A stretch of 64,000 nt of DNA from positions 227,649,643 through 227,713,642 of the forward strand of contig CM040128.1 in NCBI GenBank assembly GCA_022559845.1. The letters run 5' to 3'. The notes beneath the pieces were generated by a model. The model was not told the origin of the DNA and searched no databases. It saw nothing but the letters and a program-made list of their open reading frames with translations. Position numbers and translations under genes: made by a program. The stretch's first letter is position 1. Every line of letters begins with the position of its first letter. This stretch comes from Amorphophallus konjac. Taxonomy: Eukaryota > Streptophyta > Magnoliopsida > Alismatales > Araceae. This document shows, in pieces, positions 43,111 through 54,361 of the stretch.

Positions 43111-46100
43111 GCTTCATAAGTATGCCTGGTACATTCTTCAACGGCTTCCTCAGGCAGCTGCTGATAGACTGAAATCACATTGGCGGCCGTCCTCCAGGGC
43201 AGAGGCTCATGCGGATGAGGTGGCTTCACCTGGTAATCACCCAACTGTAGCTCACCCTTTTTGACCATTCCTTTCATAATATCCTTGAAGACATAACAAT
43301 CTTCAATTGCGTGCCCCAGCGCACGGTGAAATGGACAGAACAACGGATCATCTTTCTTTGTCGCATCCGCAGGTCTCTTCGGTTCGGGCAATGTTACCTT
43401 GTTGAACTTATATGCCCAGTTAAATAGTGCTGATGTCTTATCTTTGGGAAAAGAGTAAGCCCTTCTCATTCTGTCTCTCAGAGAGACCTTATCTTTTCTT
43501 TCTGTTGCACCCTCAGGCGGGGGAGCTTCATCTGCCTCCTTTTTCCCTTTCTGTTGCTCAAAGGTTCTAAAATCGACGGCGTTAGCCTCAGTATGTGATG
43601 GCCGTCGGTCATTGGTTTTATCCTTCGACATAGTGGGAACATTGGCGGTCGGACGCTTGGACAAGAACGTCTCGACTTCTGCCACTATGTTGTTCAGTCG
43701 GTCAAATGTCCTGACATCTGCACCGATCATCTTTTCTAGCACCTCTCTCTTGAGGCTCTATTTACATATCTGCACTGCATCTTCCTGATGAGGAGGTCTT
43801 CGGCATCTCATGGCTAAGTTTCTCCACCTTTTGATGTAGTCCAGTGCTGTTTCATCCTGCCTTTGCTTGGTTGCATATAGCTCCGCTATTGTAATTTCTC
43901 TTTCAGTGACATGAAATCTATCGCGGAATTTTCTTTGCATATCAGGCCAATCAACCACTGATCCAGCGGGCAGGCTTGAATACCATTCAAAGGCTATCCC
44001 AGTGAGGGACGAGCCAAAGAACTTAAGCAGATAGGCTTCATCAGCTGCCAGGTCGCCCATAATTGTGGTATAGTAAGCAATGTGCTCCCTGGGAGAGCCC
44101 TGGTCGTTGAATTTCTCAAATTTCGGCGGCTTACTGACGCCTGGGGGTAGTCTTTTAGCAGCATACTGGGGAGGATATGGTACTTTGTACACGTCATAGG
44201 TACTTACACCATCACCGGTCTTCTCAGACAGCTTCATCTCCACAATTCTTTCAATCATCAGCTTGTGGACTAGGGCTGGATCTATCTCTTCTGGGAAGAA
44301 GTGAGCTTGTTGTTGGCTGTGAGGAGTCGTCATCACAGTTGCGCGCAAGGTGGGCACGGCGGGCTGCGTCTGAGATGTAGAGGGCTGAGCTGCTGCTTGC
44401 TGCAGAACAGGCTGGCTCGGAGCTTTGCCCTTATTAGCTGGAAGGGGATTAGTTGGGACAGCCAATTCTGTTGAGCTGGAAGTCTGCCCCACAGGTTCGG
44501 CTTGCTTGGAGATCGGTGTGGCTTCATGCCTCTCATTTAGCTGTCTTCTGAGAGCACTGATCTCCTGTTGATATCTTCTAAACATCATCTGGATCATGGG
44601 ATCCAGAGTCGATGGGATCTGTATATCTTCTGAAGTCCCTTCAGCATCATCAACGAAGGGATTGTCTTCTTCTTCTGTTGTCACCACATTGACTGTCATG
44701 GTGGTGATCTTGCGGGTTTCCTCATCATTCTTCATCTTATCTTTTGCAGCCTGACCTCTTCTTGTGACAGGGCCTGGTCTGGTAGCCAGCCTGAGCGGTT
44801 CATCTGGCTGAGTTGGTAGCATATTCTGCCCCCTGGCAATTCCAGCCATGTTACAGGCGAAGATTTGCATTCTTCCCTTCTGCCTGCAAACTTTTCTTTT
44901 TGCCTGGTCAGGGTATTTGAGTCGGTCGAAGACCGATACTCTTTCTTCAGCCTCTTCCCTATACAGGCCTTCTTTATCATATCCGGCCTTGCGGCCTTCT
45001 TCATAATCATTTGAATCGGAGGAGGAGACTCCGAGCATTACTTCTTGAAGGGCTTCTCCTTCTTCTTCATCCACGGTGCCCAGAGCACGGGATAATCTTT
45101 GCTGACCGAGGGCAGAGTTCCCCCGGTAGTGGAAGTAGTCTTGGACCACTCGTTTCATCTCCTCCGGATCGTGCCTTCGCGGCTCTGGTCGGAGTATCAA
45201 TCTTTCCTGACTTTTCTGCTGATGAGCCAGTCTTGTCATCTGAGCATTCAAATGCTCGGCTTTAGAATATCTGAATATGTCAGCCTGTCTGGCACAGGCT
45301 CTTGGTCTTCTTGGAATGGCAACCGTGACTGGTTCGCTCATTCCCATATCGCCATCTTGGCAGCAGTTGGCAGTGTCATCATAGTTCTTCCTTTACCATC
45401 TTTTGCCTTTGGCCCTGGGATGGGTGATAGTAAGGTCTTCATTCTTTTGATATTTTTTACCCCTCATCACGGGGCGAGTAGTAATCATATTTCTTCCTTC
45501 ATCATTTTTTTCATCTCTCCTCCCCAGAGCTTTGGGGAAAGCAGCAACATCATCTCTTCTGTAGTTTCTTTCTTCTCTTCTGCTTCCTGCCCTGAAGCGG
45601 GCAACAGCATCCTCAGTAGCCTTCTTCTCATATCGAGCTGGGGCCCAGCTTTGAATCTTCTTTGGTCGCCAGACCTGTTTATATTTTGCTGGCTTGGGCG
45701 CCAGCGGCTTCCTTTCATCAGCTTCCCAGTTGGCCCTCCTAGCGGCCAGAACGCGGAACCTGTTGTCGGTCTGGACAGTCGGGACAATCCTGTCCGGACG
45801 GACTTCTCTGGGGTGACCATTGAGGTTCACCCTAACATCTCCCATCATCATTGTCTTCCAAGAATTGGAAAGACGACGCTCAGCAGCAGCATGCCGGCTT
45901 CTCCGGTTATTTCTCTTTCCCCTCTGGGCAGTAGCGGGAACCGTATCCCTCCTTTGAACTTGGTGTACATAGCAGGCGACGGCCGTCGAGGTCGCCTTCT
46001 CCGGTAAGCCAGCCTTCTTACCAGTAGTCTTCATAGGGGCACCTGCAGCGGTGCCTCGCTCGTCGTTGTTGACCTGCAGAAGGTCGGTGAAGACGAGGCC

Positions 46101-46229
46101 CAGACAGTTGGGCAGCCCGACAGCAGGGGGCATTGCTCCGAATGACAGGGGTACCGCCAGGTAACCCTCTCGCACATGCATATCGATCGGTTGTTGGCCG
46201 AAGCGTACAGACATAAGTCCAGTAGTCAT
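42975..46229 (-). pseudogene. gag: Element 3 gag
   Basis: The frame starts MTTGLMSVRFGQQPID at 46229. A long basic and low-complexity N-terminal half precedes a Retrotrans_gag domain at about 44150-43760 (PKFEKFNDQGSPREHIAYY, FEWYSSLPAGSV, FRDRFHVTE, LDYIKRWRNLAM). After the stop the frame resumes with EVLEKMIGADVRTFDRL and the Tat-type zinc box CPFHRALGHAIEDC. In-frame stops are TAA at 45393 and TAG at 43758 (CKQSL-type context, so CAG). A frameshift somewhere in 43110-42975 separates this frame from the protease frame. Confidence 0.85.
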
Positions 46230-46319
46230 CTTCCTGAAAATAAGGAAAGCGCACAGGATCAGAAATTTGAGGGGGGCCCGCTGGGCCTCCTATTTTGGCA
46301 TAGAGATGAAGGGAGACTA

Positions 46320-46341
46320 GGTCCCACCGGGCGTGCTAGCT
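46320..46341 (-). other. Primer-binding region, element 3
   Basis: After the LTR end (…CCACA) the minus strand reads AGCTAGCACGCCCGGTGGGACC. A TGG expected at the start of a primer site appears as TAG. I do not assign the tRNA with certainty; the position and the CACGCCCGGTGGGACC sequence resemble what follows 5' LTRs in Tat-type elements as I recall them. Confidence 0.55.
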
Positions 46342-49300
46342 TGTGGAACGTGGATTTTATTTTATTTCATTATATTATTTATTTATATTTTTATTTTTAT
46401 TTGGATTTTTGATTTATTGATTTATTAGGCGTGCCAGTCACGTGTGTGACGATTTTATTGTGCGCTCGATCTGACTTGGTCAGTCGATTGTGAAGTCCGA
46501 GTCGGGACCAGAAGTCTGTCATACCATAAAGGCTATGACGTTAATTACGCCCTTCCAAGGAAGGACAACCCTTGATTAAACGCCAAAATAGGAGGCCTCG
46601 AGAGGCAATAATAAAAAGGATATTCTTTTTATGTGCGCAGTTTGAATTTCATACCAGAGCCAGGAAGGCGGGCAAGATAATAACATCGATTGTAGAAACA
46701 GACGATATCGCTGAATCGACGGCTCGAAAAATAATCAGACTCAGGGGAAAGGTAAAACAGAGGATATCAATCGCGGACAGGATGAGCTGCGATCATGACA
46801 GAATTTTAAAGCATCGGTTAACATTTCGGCGGCACTTCCCCATGGTCTGGATCATGCCCAGAGGGAAATAGGCTATCACCCACGGAGTGCCGGGGTGAAA
46901 GCCGAAAGAAAGAGAGAGGTCGGGCCTCTCCACGTTACATACGTATGCCCTAAGGCAATGTTTGATTCTTCCCTCACAGGAGCTGGTGGTACTCATGCAT
47001 TGGCATGGCTCACCGGAGCTAAGAGGGAGGCGCGTCGTTGTGACTTCGACACAAATCGATGGAACATAAGGGAGTCTACCTCCCTTTAACTTTATCCTCG
47101 TGACACATCTGGTGATCCACGAATATCTCTGTGTAGGTTAGCTCTGGGCATTTGGGCTCACAGGGTGGCAACTTAGGCTCTCGGCATGACCACAGATGGG
47201 AGGCTAAGGCTCCCGGCCTGAGTAGCAAGAAGATGGAGGTTCTCGGCATAGCCAAAGGGAAGAATTCAGGAAGCTCCCGACGCCGACTTCCCGGCGCGCT
47301 GAAGATTCTCCAAGGGGGTTATCGGCGTAGGCTAAAGGGGGAAGAGGAGCTTTCGGCCTGGGGGTTCCCGGCACGCTGAAGGCCACGCCGGGAGCTGGTG
47401 GCGCCGAGAGGTAGCTGGCCGAGAAGGGGTGTTTGGGCGCCGTGAGGGGTTTAGGACTTTACGGTACCCTGTTTTTAGGATTTTGAGAGTTTTCTGGGAA
47501 TTATCTCAGAGTAGATTGGCTCTGGAGACTAGAGATGGGGTTCAACTGGTTTTAGTTGTATATGCTTCAAAGGAGGCCGAGAACTGAGAGGGATTGGAGG
47601 GGAAGAGCCCCACACAGAGGTCCTTTTCAACATCACCATACGGAGCCCAGAGGATAGCTTCAGTATTATTTTTCATCGGCTGGGAGGATTTCAGCAGCAC
47701 CTCCCCCATACCTAGCGTATGCCGGGGAGTAATAGATGATCACCCATAGAGTGCCGGGATGAAAGCCAGAATAAGGGGGGTATGGGACCCCTAGCCCGTG
47801 TATGTGATCACAGCACCAACTTAATATCCCTTTGAGGCCATTGAAACTTCTGCAGTGGCAGAGTTTCTCTGGCTCGTAAGGTTATGTAGGGGAGTTATCC
47901 CCAATGATGTTTATCCCTTAGGCACATATGATGATCTAGAGTATCCTTCGACAAGATGCAAGGCTTGGTTGATCGGACTTCAGAGGGCATCTGTGTGGTT
48001 CCTTGGCCTGTAGCAGGAAGGCCTTCCTCCGGGGTTCAAGGAATGGAGGATTCACAACGTAAAGCAGGGGTGGCAGGAAGCATGGTTCCCGGCGTGGGTT
48101 TTATTGGCCAAGGGGGAATGCTCTCGGCGCAAGGGTTCTCGGCGCGGTAATGACCACGCCGGGAACTCGGTGCCGGGAGGCCCCCGGGCCGGGAACGCTG
48201 TATTGGGATAGGCTTTATTTGCCTTGCCGAAGGGGCTAAAGCAAGGGGGATCTCTCGGCAGAGTAGTTCTCGGCGGGGAAATGGCCACGCCGGGAAGGGG
48301 CTAAAAGGGGTTTCTGGCTTGGCTGCGATACTCTGCTCAGGAGATTTCTGGGATTTCTGGCTCGGATTGAGTCAAGATATGGACAGCAGAAGGGGTTTAC
48401 GTGGGGGTTAGCATCAGTCGAAGGGCAGATCATCCATTATCGAATCCTCATGGGACGTATGGCGTTTTCTATACTCACCTGCTGCTCAGACGGTCAAGAG
48501 ATTGATGTCTCTGACCCTGAACGAGATGGGAGCTCGACAGACATCTGTGATATCCGGGGAAACCATGATTCGAGGGGGAGGAAGAGGAGGGACAGAGCCT
48601 AATAACCCACCGGATGAGGGTTGAGACTCCGTCTTCGTCTTCCACCAGAGGACAGGCTAGGGAGGGGAGGTCGAAACATGGATCGGAAAGCTATAACATC
48701 TAGGCAAAATGATATTCAGAAGAACAGCCGATGCAAGAAGGGGAGAAATACAGCAGATATTTCAATCGATCGAATGCCCAAACGAGCCATGTTCATCTTT
48801 CATATTATTGCATCATCCTAAACCTGTACAGATCGTAGAAGGTAAACGAAAGACAGAGAGATGGAAATCGAGACCGGAATCCTCCGGCTACATTGATACA
48901 TTGAGAAAGCCTCGCCAGATTACATCAGAAAAAGAAAATAAAAAGAGGAAAGCATGGGGGGAGGGCGGAGCATTGACTCCTCTCCCTCCCCGGGCTACCT
49001 ACCTGAGTCTCCCTTTCTTCTTCTTCTCTAAGCTTCTTCTTTCTTTCCCTCTCGGTCTCTCTTCTGGCTCTTTTTTTATCTGGTTTTCGCTTCTACTGCT
49101 CCTTTTTTTCTTCCTATCTCTGACTTTTTGACCGACCATCAGCCTTTCGAAGGGAAGGGGCTTTATAGCCGTCCCTCCTTGCCTTCTCGGCAGACACCTC
49201 ACGGCGCGCCTCAGCTGAAGGCTTCCCGGCACGCAGGACTCCAACCTTGTGCAGCATTTGGGCTTTGAGAAAGTGGCTCCCGGCGCCACCATTAAAGGCC

Positions 49301-49918
49301 CATTTAGGTCTCTTTGACCAGGCCTTTGATAGGCCCTTCATGTACATCAGTACCCAAGAGGGTCCTCCGTTGGTGATATAGTTTGTATTGAGATCATTAG
49401 CAGGGTTTTCATCAGTCCGCGGACAGGGGTTTCATCAGTATTGCCATCTGAATGATGACAAAACCGGGCATCATTTTATCGATATCGTCACCTGAATGGT
49501 GACGAGATCGGACATCAGCTTTAGTCTGGGAAGACTTCAGCCGGGTGTATAATCTGTGGAGACGATTCTTCTTGTGTTCTGACTTTGCAAAAGCCCTTAC
49601 AATCTTCATCTGCCGGTACCGGCTTCATCTTTATCTTACATCACATCTGTCAATAAGCCGACATCTGACTTACGCTGACATGTCATCTGTGGATTCTTGG
49701 ATGAGGCAGTAACACAGCTCTTATTAAAGTGTGCTGGGAGGTCTCATTAGTCAAACGACTACTGCTTCGTTAGTGCTGCCATCTGAGTGACATCGGCACA
49801 GGACGTCAGCTCGGCCGACAAAGGCTTCAGCCGGGTAAATGGTTGATGAGCCTCATCATTGGTCTTTCACTGTGGGTATGATCTGCTTCCACCCTTGTTC
49901 ATTTTTAAGGTGTCAACA
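46342..49918 (-). repeat. Element 3 5' LTR (minus orientation)
   Basis: It is bounded by TGTGGAACG at 46342 and GGTGTCAACA at 49918. Its minus-strand TATA box is at 49161-49167. It carries CTCGGC-rich GC clusters (about 47170-47420 and 48110-48300), which lie downstream of the TATA box and so would be transcribed. Confidence 0.92.
49161..49167 (-). promoter_or_regulatory. TATA box, element 3 5' LTR
   Basis: On the minus strand the sequence reads GGCTATAAAGCCCC. The same box is at 25276-25282 in the other LTR. It would drive the gag-pol transcript. Confidence 0.65.
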
Positions 49919-49923
49919 ATCAT
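49919..49923. repeat. TSD of element 3, right (ATCAT)
   Basis: It directly follows GGTGTCAACA, the plus-strand end of the LTR. Confidence 0.95.
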
Positions 49924-51438
49924 ATCTGAAAACAATGAGCTTCAAAAAACACTCATTCTTGAAGACCTCTTCCATTAGTCATTCATGAAGATTTCAATGG
50001 GACATCTCTCGTTCATAAATCTGAAAACACTTGAACTAGGAATCTTCTATTATACGATTTTATGAATGTCTGAAATAACTCAGCTGGTTTAAATTTAATG
50101 TTTTCATTGAAGTTTGACTTTAAATCTCTTAAAAAATATCTGAATCCTATTTTTAATAAACTTCAACCAAATGTTTCATGCTGAGTCTTGTAAAAACTTC
50201 TGAAATCTGCACTATTGAATATATGGCTTTATGAGGTTAAGTACATGAAAGTAGTAATGTTTTGAAGCAAATGAGCTCTCTGAAATGTCTAAAGGGTAAA
50301 TAATTGTCAGAACAATGACTTTGGTCACTGAGAAACCATGTCCAAAGGATTGTGTCATGAGGTGCCATAGTTAACTCTGCTTAAAAATGATTATTAAATC
50401 TGGCAGAGCAATGGCATGCATACTGAGAAATAAATCTCACTCATCAAAGAAATGAGTTGAGGTATGTCATGAGGTGTAAATATTATCTCTGTTAATATAA
50501 AGCATGACCGTTAGTCACACTAAGTGCTTAGGGATATTGGCGTTTGATCAACGTTTATCCTCTAGTTACAAAGTGTGCACTGAACTAGAGTGCTCTGGAT
50601 ATATGTAGAATGAAAATTTGCTGAACAAATTGCAATATTTGAATATTGATGCAAAAGCTAAATTGCTATAACCCTAGACAAATTCACATGACTTCATAAT
50701 TGCTTGATCTCAATACTAGTGAATGTAATTCCTAAAGAAGTCAGGAAAATTGATTGTGTAAGAGAAAGGGAGGTTAATCAAGATATAAATATGAGGGCTT
50801 GGTTTACTTTTATTAAACTGTGATTTTAGATATAAATACAGAATTTTATTGACAAACTTTGCATACATCATGTTTAAACCATGCTGTTCAATAAAGTTCA
50901 TTCATAAGCCCTTATAATGGAAGACTTTGAAAAATTCTGTTATTGATTTATGAGATTGGTATCTCCTTAAAAATCTGGCTGAAATTCTTGTGTTTGGAGC
51001 TTATTTGTAAATCTGATTATTTAAAACTCTTCTGCTCACTGTCCTTGGTTCATTGACCTGAACTTATCCTTGAATGCCACTGTGGTCTCCCTCTCAACCA
51101 TATCAATTGGGAGAAATGCAACAGATGCATATCAATTGGTATCTATTCAGGGGGAGCTTCCTTGTCATATTGAATCATGTTCATATCAATTGTGACCTTG
51201 CATTCATATATTTAGGGGGAGGTATTGCATTTCTTGTTGCATATGCATCTCTGCATTCATACCTCTCCATGATTCATCTTGATTATAGCAAGGGGGAGAA
51301 ATTGACTGAGTCATAAATATGCTTTAACTTCTCAAACTATTTTCTTTTTGATGAGTCAAAGGGGGAGAATAGTTTGAGTCATCAGAATGACTCACATCAT
51401 CAGAATGACTCACTGTGTTGACAGTGTTGCCATCATCA

Positions 51439-51451
51439 AAAAGGGGGAGAT
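51439..51451 (+). other. Polypurine tract, element 2
   Basis: AAAAGGGGGAGAT directly precedes TGTTG, the start of the 3' LTR. This junction is typical of SIRE-type copia elements. Confidence 0.87.
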
Positions 51452-51689
51452 TGTTGTGCCCCTATAGTTTTGATGATTGGTTTTGATGTGAGTTAAGCAC
51501 TGTGAGTCACCATGTGATATTCAGTCATGTTATCTGATGCATAAAGCATTCATATACATATACATCAGTTGCTTTACTCTGCTTGTGGAAGTCAGTACAG
51601 GCTAAACATCCATGCATCATCACACTCAGCATAGTCTGGACAGAAGTGGGTCGACCCCCTTTCTAGATGGGTCGACTCCCCAGATAAGT

Positions 51690-53166
51690 GTAGTCTATAC
51701 ACTGCATGCATTTACATAGTCTGCACATTAGCATCACGCAGCAAGTATGTACATCACCTTGTGTAGGAATGACAAGTCCACACACTGCATTGCATGCGAG
51801 ACTTCAAAGTCTGCACATTGCACAACTGCAAGCACTTCAAAGTCTACACACTGCATTGCATGTGAGACCTCAAGTCTACACATTGCACAGCATGCAAGTC
51901 CTCCAAGCCTATACATTGCATAGACTACAGGCATTAGAAGTGTGTACATTGCATAGCATGCAGGTGGTCTAAGTCTGTACATTGGCCTAGTGTCACAACA
52001 CTAAGTCTGTACATCGCAAGCATAGCGAGCGTCCAAGTCTATACACTACTGTGTGTTCGCAAAGTCTATACAATGTCTACTTTACCTACGTTAAAGTCTA
52101 TACATTATTCATCGTCTCATGCAGCATCTTAGGCATCGTCTCATGCAAGTCTGTACAGGGTCTGCCCTGCCTCGCCCTCCATACATATCCAAGTCTATAC
52201 AGCCATTGTCTGCGTTGCCTTGCATTTCAACAAGTCTACACATCGTGAGCATGCACGCATAGCAAAGTCTGTACATCGCTGCATTGCAAGAGACCAAGTC
52301 TGAACACTGCATCGGCTGTTCATGCATTGCACATCATCAAGTCTGTACACTGCCTGCAGTAATGCTCGCACACACTAAGTCCATACATTGCACAAGTCTG
52401 AACATTGGTATCTTTACCTACGTTCAAGTCTATACATCCATATGTGCATTGTGCTTTGATCAAGCCAAAGTCTGTACATCGATATGTTGCTTTGATGCCG
52501 TAGCCAAGTCTATACACTCGCTAGTGTGTATATGCATAGTCTATACATTGCTCATGCATCTTTACTTAAAGTCTATACATCTGTTTGCTCCTTTAGCTGC
52601 ACGCATTATAGCAAGTCTAGACATTATCTGTCATGCACGCAATAAAGTATGTACATTCTTATTGCTGCATACATCAACTCCATACATCATTTTCTCACGT
52701 GAACACTAAGTCTATACATGGTATAATGACTGCATATGTGAAGTCTATACATGCATAGCTCCACACTCACAAAGTGTGTACACGCCACTGCATTGCATAC
52801 ACAAAGTCTGAACATTGACTCATGCATTACCTTCAGTAAAGTCCATACATGGTCAGGCAGCCTGCACAACAAGTATATACATCCTCTGCCAGCCTGCACG
52901 CAGCAAGTCTAAACATCGACTGGCAGCCTACAGTAAAGTCTAAACATTGCTTCAGCGTTGGCTTCAGCCAAGTCTATACATCGACTGGCAGTCTTCAGCA
53001 AAGTCTGAACATTGCATCATTGTGCATGCATTACTTTCATCAAGCCTATACACTACATCATATGCATTCTACAGCATGTGTTATCAAGTCTATACACTCG
53101 TCCTCCTTCACACGACTAACTCTATACATCCATTGTCTTGCCTGCTGAATAAAGTCTGTACACTGT
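51690..53166 (+). promoter_or_regulatory. U3 motif array, 3' LTR copy
   Basis: It has the same order and spacing of AAGTCTRTACAY motifs as the 5' LTR. Scattered substitutions hit both motifs and spacers. Confidence 0.8.
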
Positions 53167-53336
53167 CTTCAGCTGATATTGTTCATCGACTGAACTCTTC
53201 ATTAATCTTGCAGGTGTCTGGGCACGTGATCTGAGGTTGGCACCTGGCACGTGATCCGAGGATGCTCTGGAAAAGGAGGGAACGAGCCTCACTCCCGCCA
53301 CTCGTGTGAAAGTCATGGAATTCAGGTCGGATGCCA

Positions 53337-53344
53337 TATAAAAG
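53337..53344 (+). promoter_or_regulatory. TATA box, element 2 3' LTR
   Basis: TATAAAAG is identical to the 5' LTR copy. From this position it could drive transcription outward into the remaining element 1 LTR. Confidence 0.75.
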
Positions 53345-53792
53345 GGTGTCTTCTGCGATCAACAGAACCTGAACTGGAGGAAAAAGCTGAGAAGAAGAAT
53401 CCTTGAGCAGAAGAAGAAAAAGATAGCAGCCGAGAGTGATAGAAGAAGAGAGCAGTAGAGAGCAGAAGAAGAAGAAGAAAGAAGAAGAGTGAGCCTGAGC
53501 AGAAGAATAGAGAGAGCAAAAGAGAGATCGAGGAAGAGAAAGATAGTGAGAGAGAAAAGGAGAGTAGAGAAGAGAAAGAGAGAATGTGAGTTGAGAAGAA
53601 GAAGACGAGAAGTAGCAGAAGAAGTTCCTACTGGACCGGGGATCAGATCCAGGCCAGTCAGCTCCGTTGAGAGCCACATTATGCATTTGACTTTCTAACT
53701 TTCTGTTTGCTGTGTTATTTTCATTTCTTATTTTTTCTTTTGTTACTCTGTTTACTATTGTTCTTCCGATTCTCAGTTGTGAGGTCGGGTTC

Positions 53793-54144
53793 CTCCTGTG
53801 GCCTCAGGAGAAGGGAGATCTGATCTCCAGTTGCTGGTGACTGTGTGTCACTAGTGGTTCCCTCCTGGTCTAGAGGAAGAGAGGTCTGTGACCTCTGGTT
53901 TGCTGGTGATGGGGAGTCACTGGTGGGTTCCCTCCTGGTCTGGAAGAAGAGAGACCTAGTCTCTGGTTCCAAGTGACTGGGAGTCACTTGGGGTGTCCCT
54001 CCGGTCTGGAGGAAGAGGGGAGGTTGTTCCCCTGGTCAAGATGTTTGGCAGCACCTGTTACAGACTGAGTCTGCGGTTTCTAGCTTGTGCTAGTGGAAGC
54101 CTCACTCCGGTTGGGAGTGAGGGGTGGACGTAGGTCTGTGGACC
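53793..54144 (+). other. Serial hairpin array, 3' LTR copy
   Basis: It has the same stems as 18677-19028. In the stem at about 53970-53992 the copy reads AAGTGAC/GTCACTT, a perfect pairing where the 5' LTR has a G-U pair. One stem of the CCTCC/GGAGG type is weakened to GGAAG. Confidence 0.8.
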
Positions 54145-54356
54145 GAACCACCTAAAAAATTATCTGTGCAGTGGTTTGATTGCCTTTCTTTGCTTCCGCT
54201 AGATGATTGCTTAGGCGCGCTCCATGTGTTTGTTCATGAGTTCAATTGAATTAGTTTTATTCTGGGACTGTGTCTAGCATCCAGGTTTTAATTTGGGCAT
54301 TATTGGTAGAGGGATACATTCACCCCCCCTCTGTATCCGGGCCTAGCACCCTATCA

Positions 54357-54361
54357 CAGGC
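54357..54361. repeat. TSD of element 2, right (CAGGC)
   Basis: It directly follows the LTR end CACCCTATCA and matches the empty-site sequence in the other LTR of element 1. Confidence 0.82.

Larger units (their letters stand above)
22456..49918 (-). mobile_element. Element 3: Tat-lineage Ty3 retrotransposon with antisense gene
   Basis: LTRs of 3,578 and 3,577 bp, TGTTGACACC...CGTTCCACA on the minus strand, have a perfect ATCAT duplication outside. Minus-strand order is 5' LTR, primer region, gag, protease, RT-RNase H, archaeal-type RNase H, integrase, minisatellites, antisense gene (plus strand), purine tract, 3' LTR. A second RNase H of archaeal type and an antisense ORF after integrase are recognised hallmarks of Tat/Retand-type elements. 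LTR divergence is about 1-2% by eye, the lowest in the window. Confidence 0.92.
49919..51451 (+). other. Element 2 internal non-coding DNA, right of element 3
   Basis: This 1.5 kb of AT-rich DNA starts with the second ATCAT. There are no credible coding frames. Its last 320 bp contain five AGGGGGAG-type tracts (about 51148, 51213, 51292, 51358, 51440), the last being the true polypurine tract before the 3' LTR. Confidence 0.75.
16374..54356 (+). mobile_element. Element 2: gag-only SIRE-like Ty1/copia retrotransposon (interrupted)
   Basis: LTRs of 2,866 and 2,905 bp flank an internal region of about 4.75 kb once element 3 is removed. An iMet-type primer site (TTGGTATCAGAG), a long coiled-coil Gag with zinc knuckles and a GGGGGAGATTGTTG 3' junction point to the SIRE/Maximus side of Ty1/copia. 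No protease, integrase, RT or RNase H can be found. The only coding sequence is gag, so the element must have moved with enzymes supplied in trans. LTR divergence is about 3% by eye. Confidence 0.85.
51452..54356 (+). repeat. Element 2 3' LTR (2,905 bp)
   Basis: It starts TGTTGTGCCCC and ends CACCCTATCA. It carries the U3 motif array, the TATA box (53337), the GA-rich leader (about 53366-53600) and the hairpin array (53793-54144). It retains a 38-bp segment before the TATA box that the 5' LTR has lost. Confidence 0.92.

Noticed and set aside
51074..51316. 80-codon frame before the element 2 3' LTR as an env-like gene
   Set aside because: It is short with no convincing signal peptide and transmembrane layout, and it overlaps the polypurine-like tracts.
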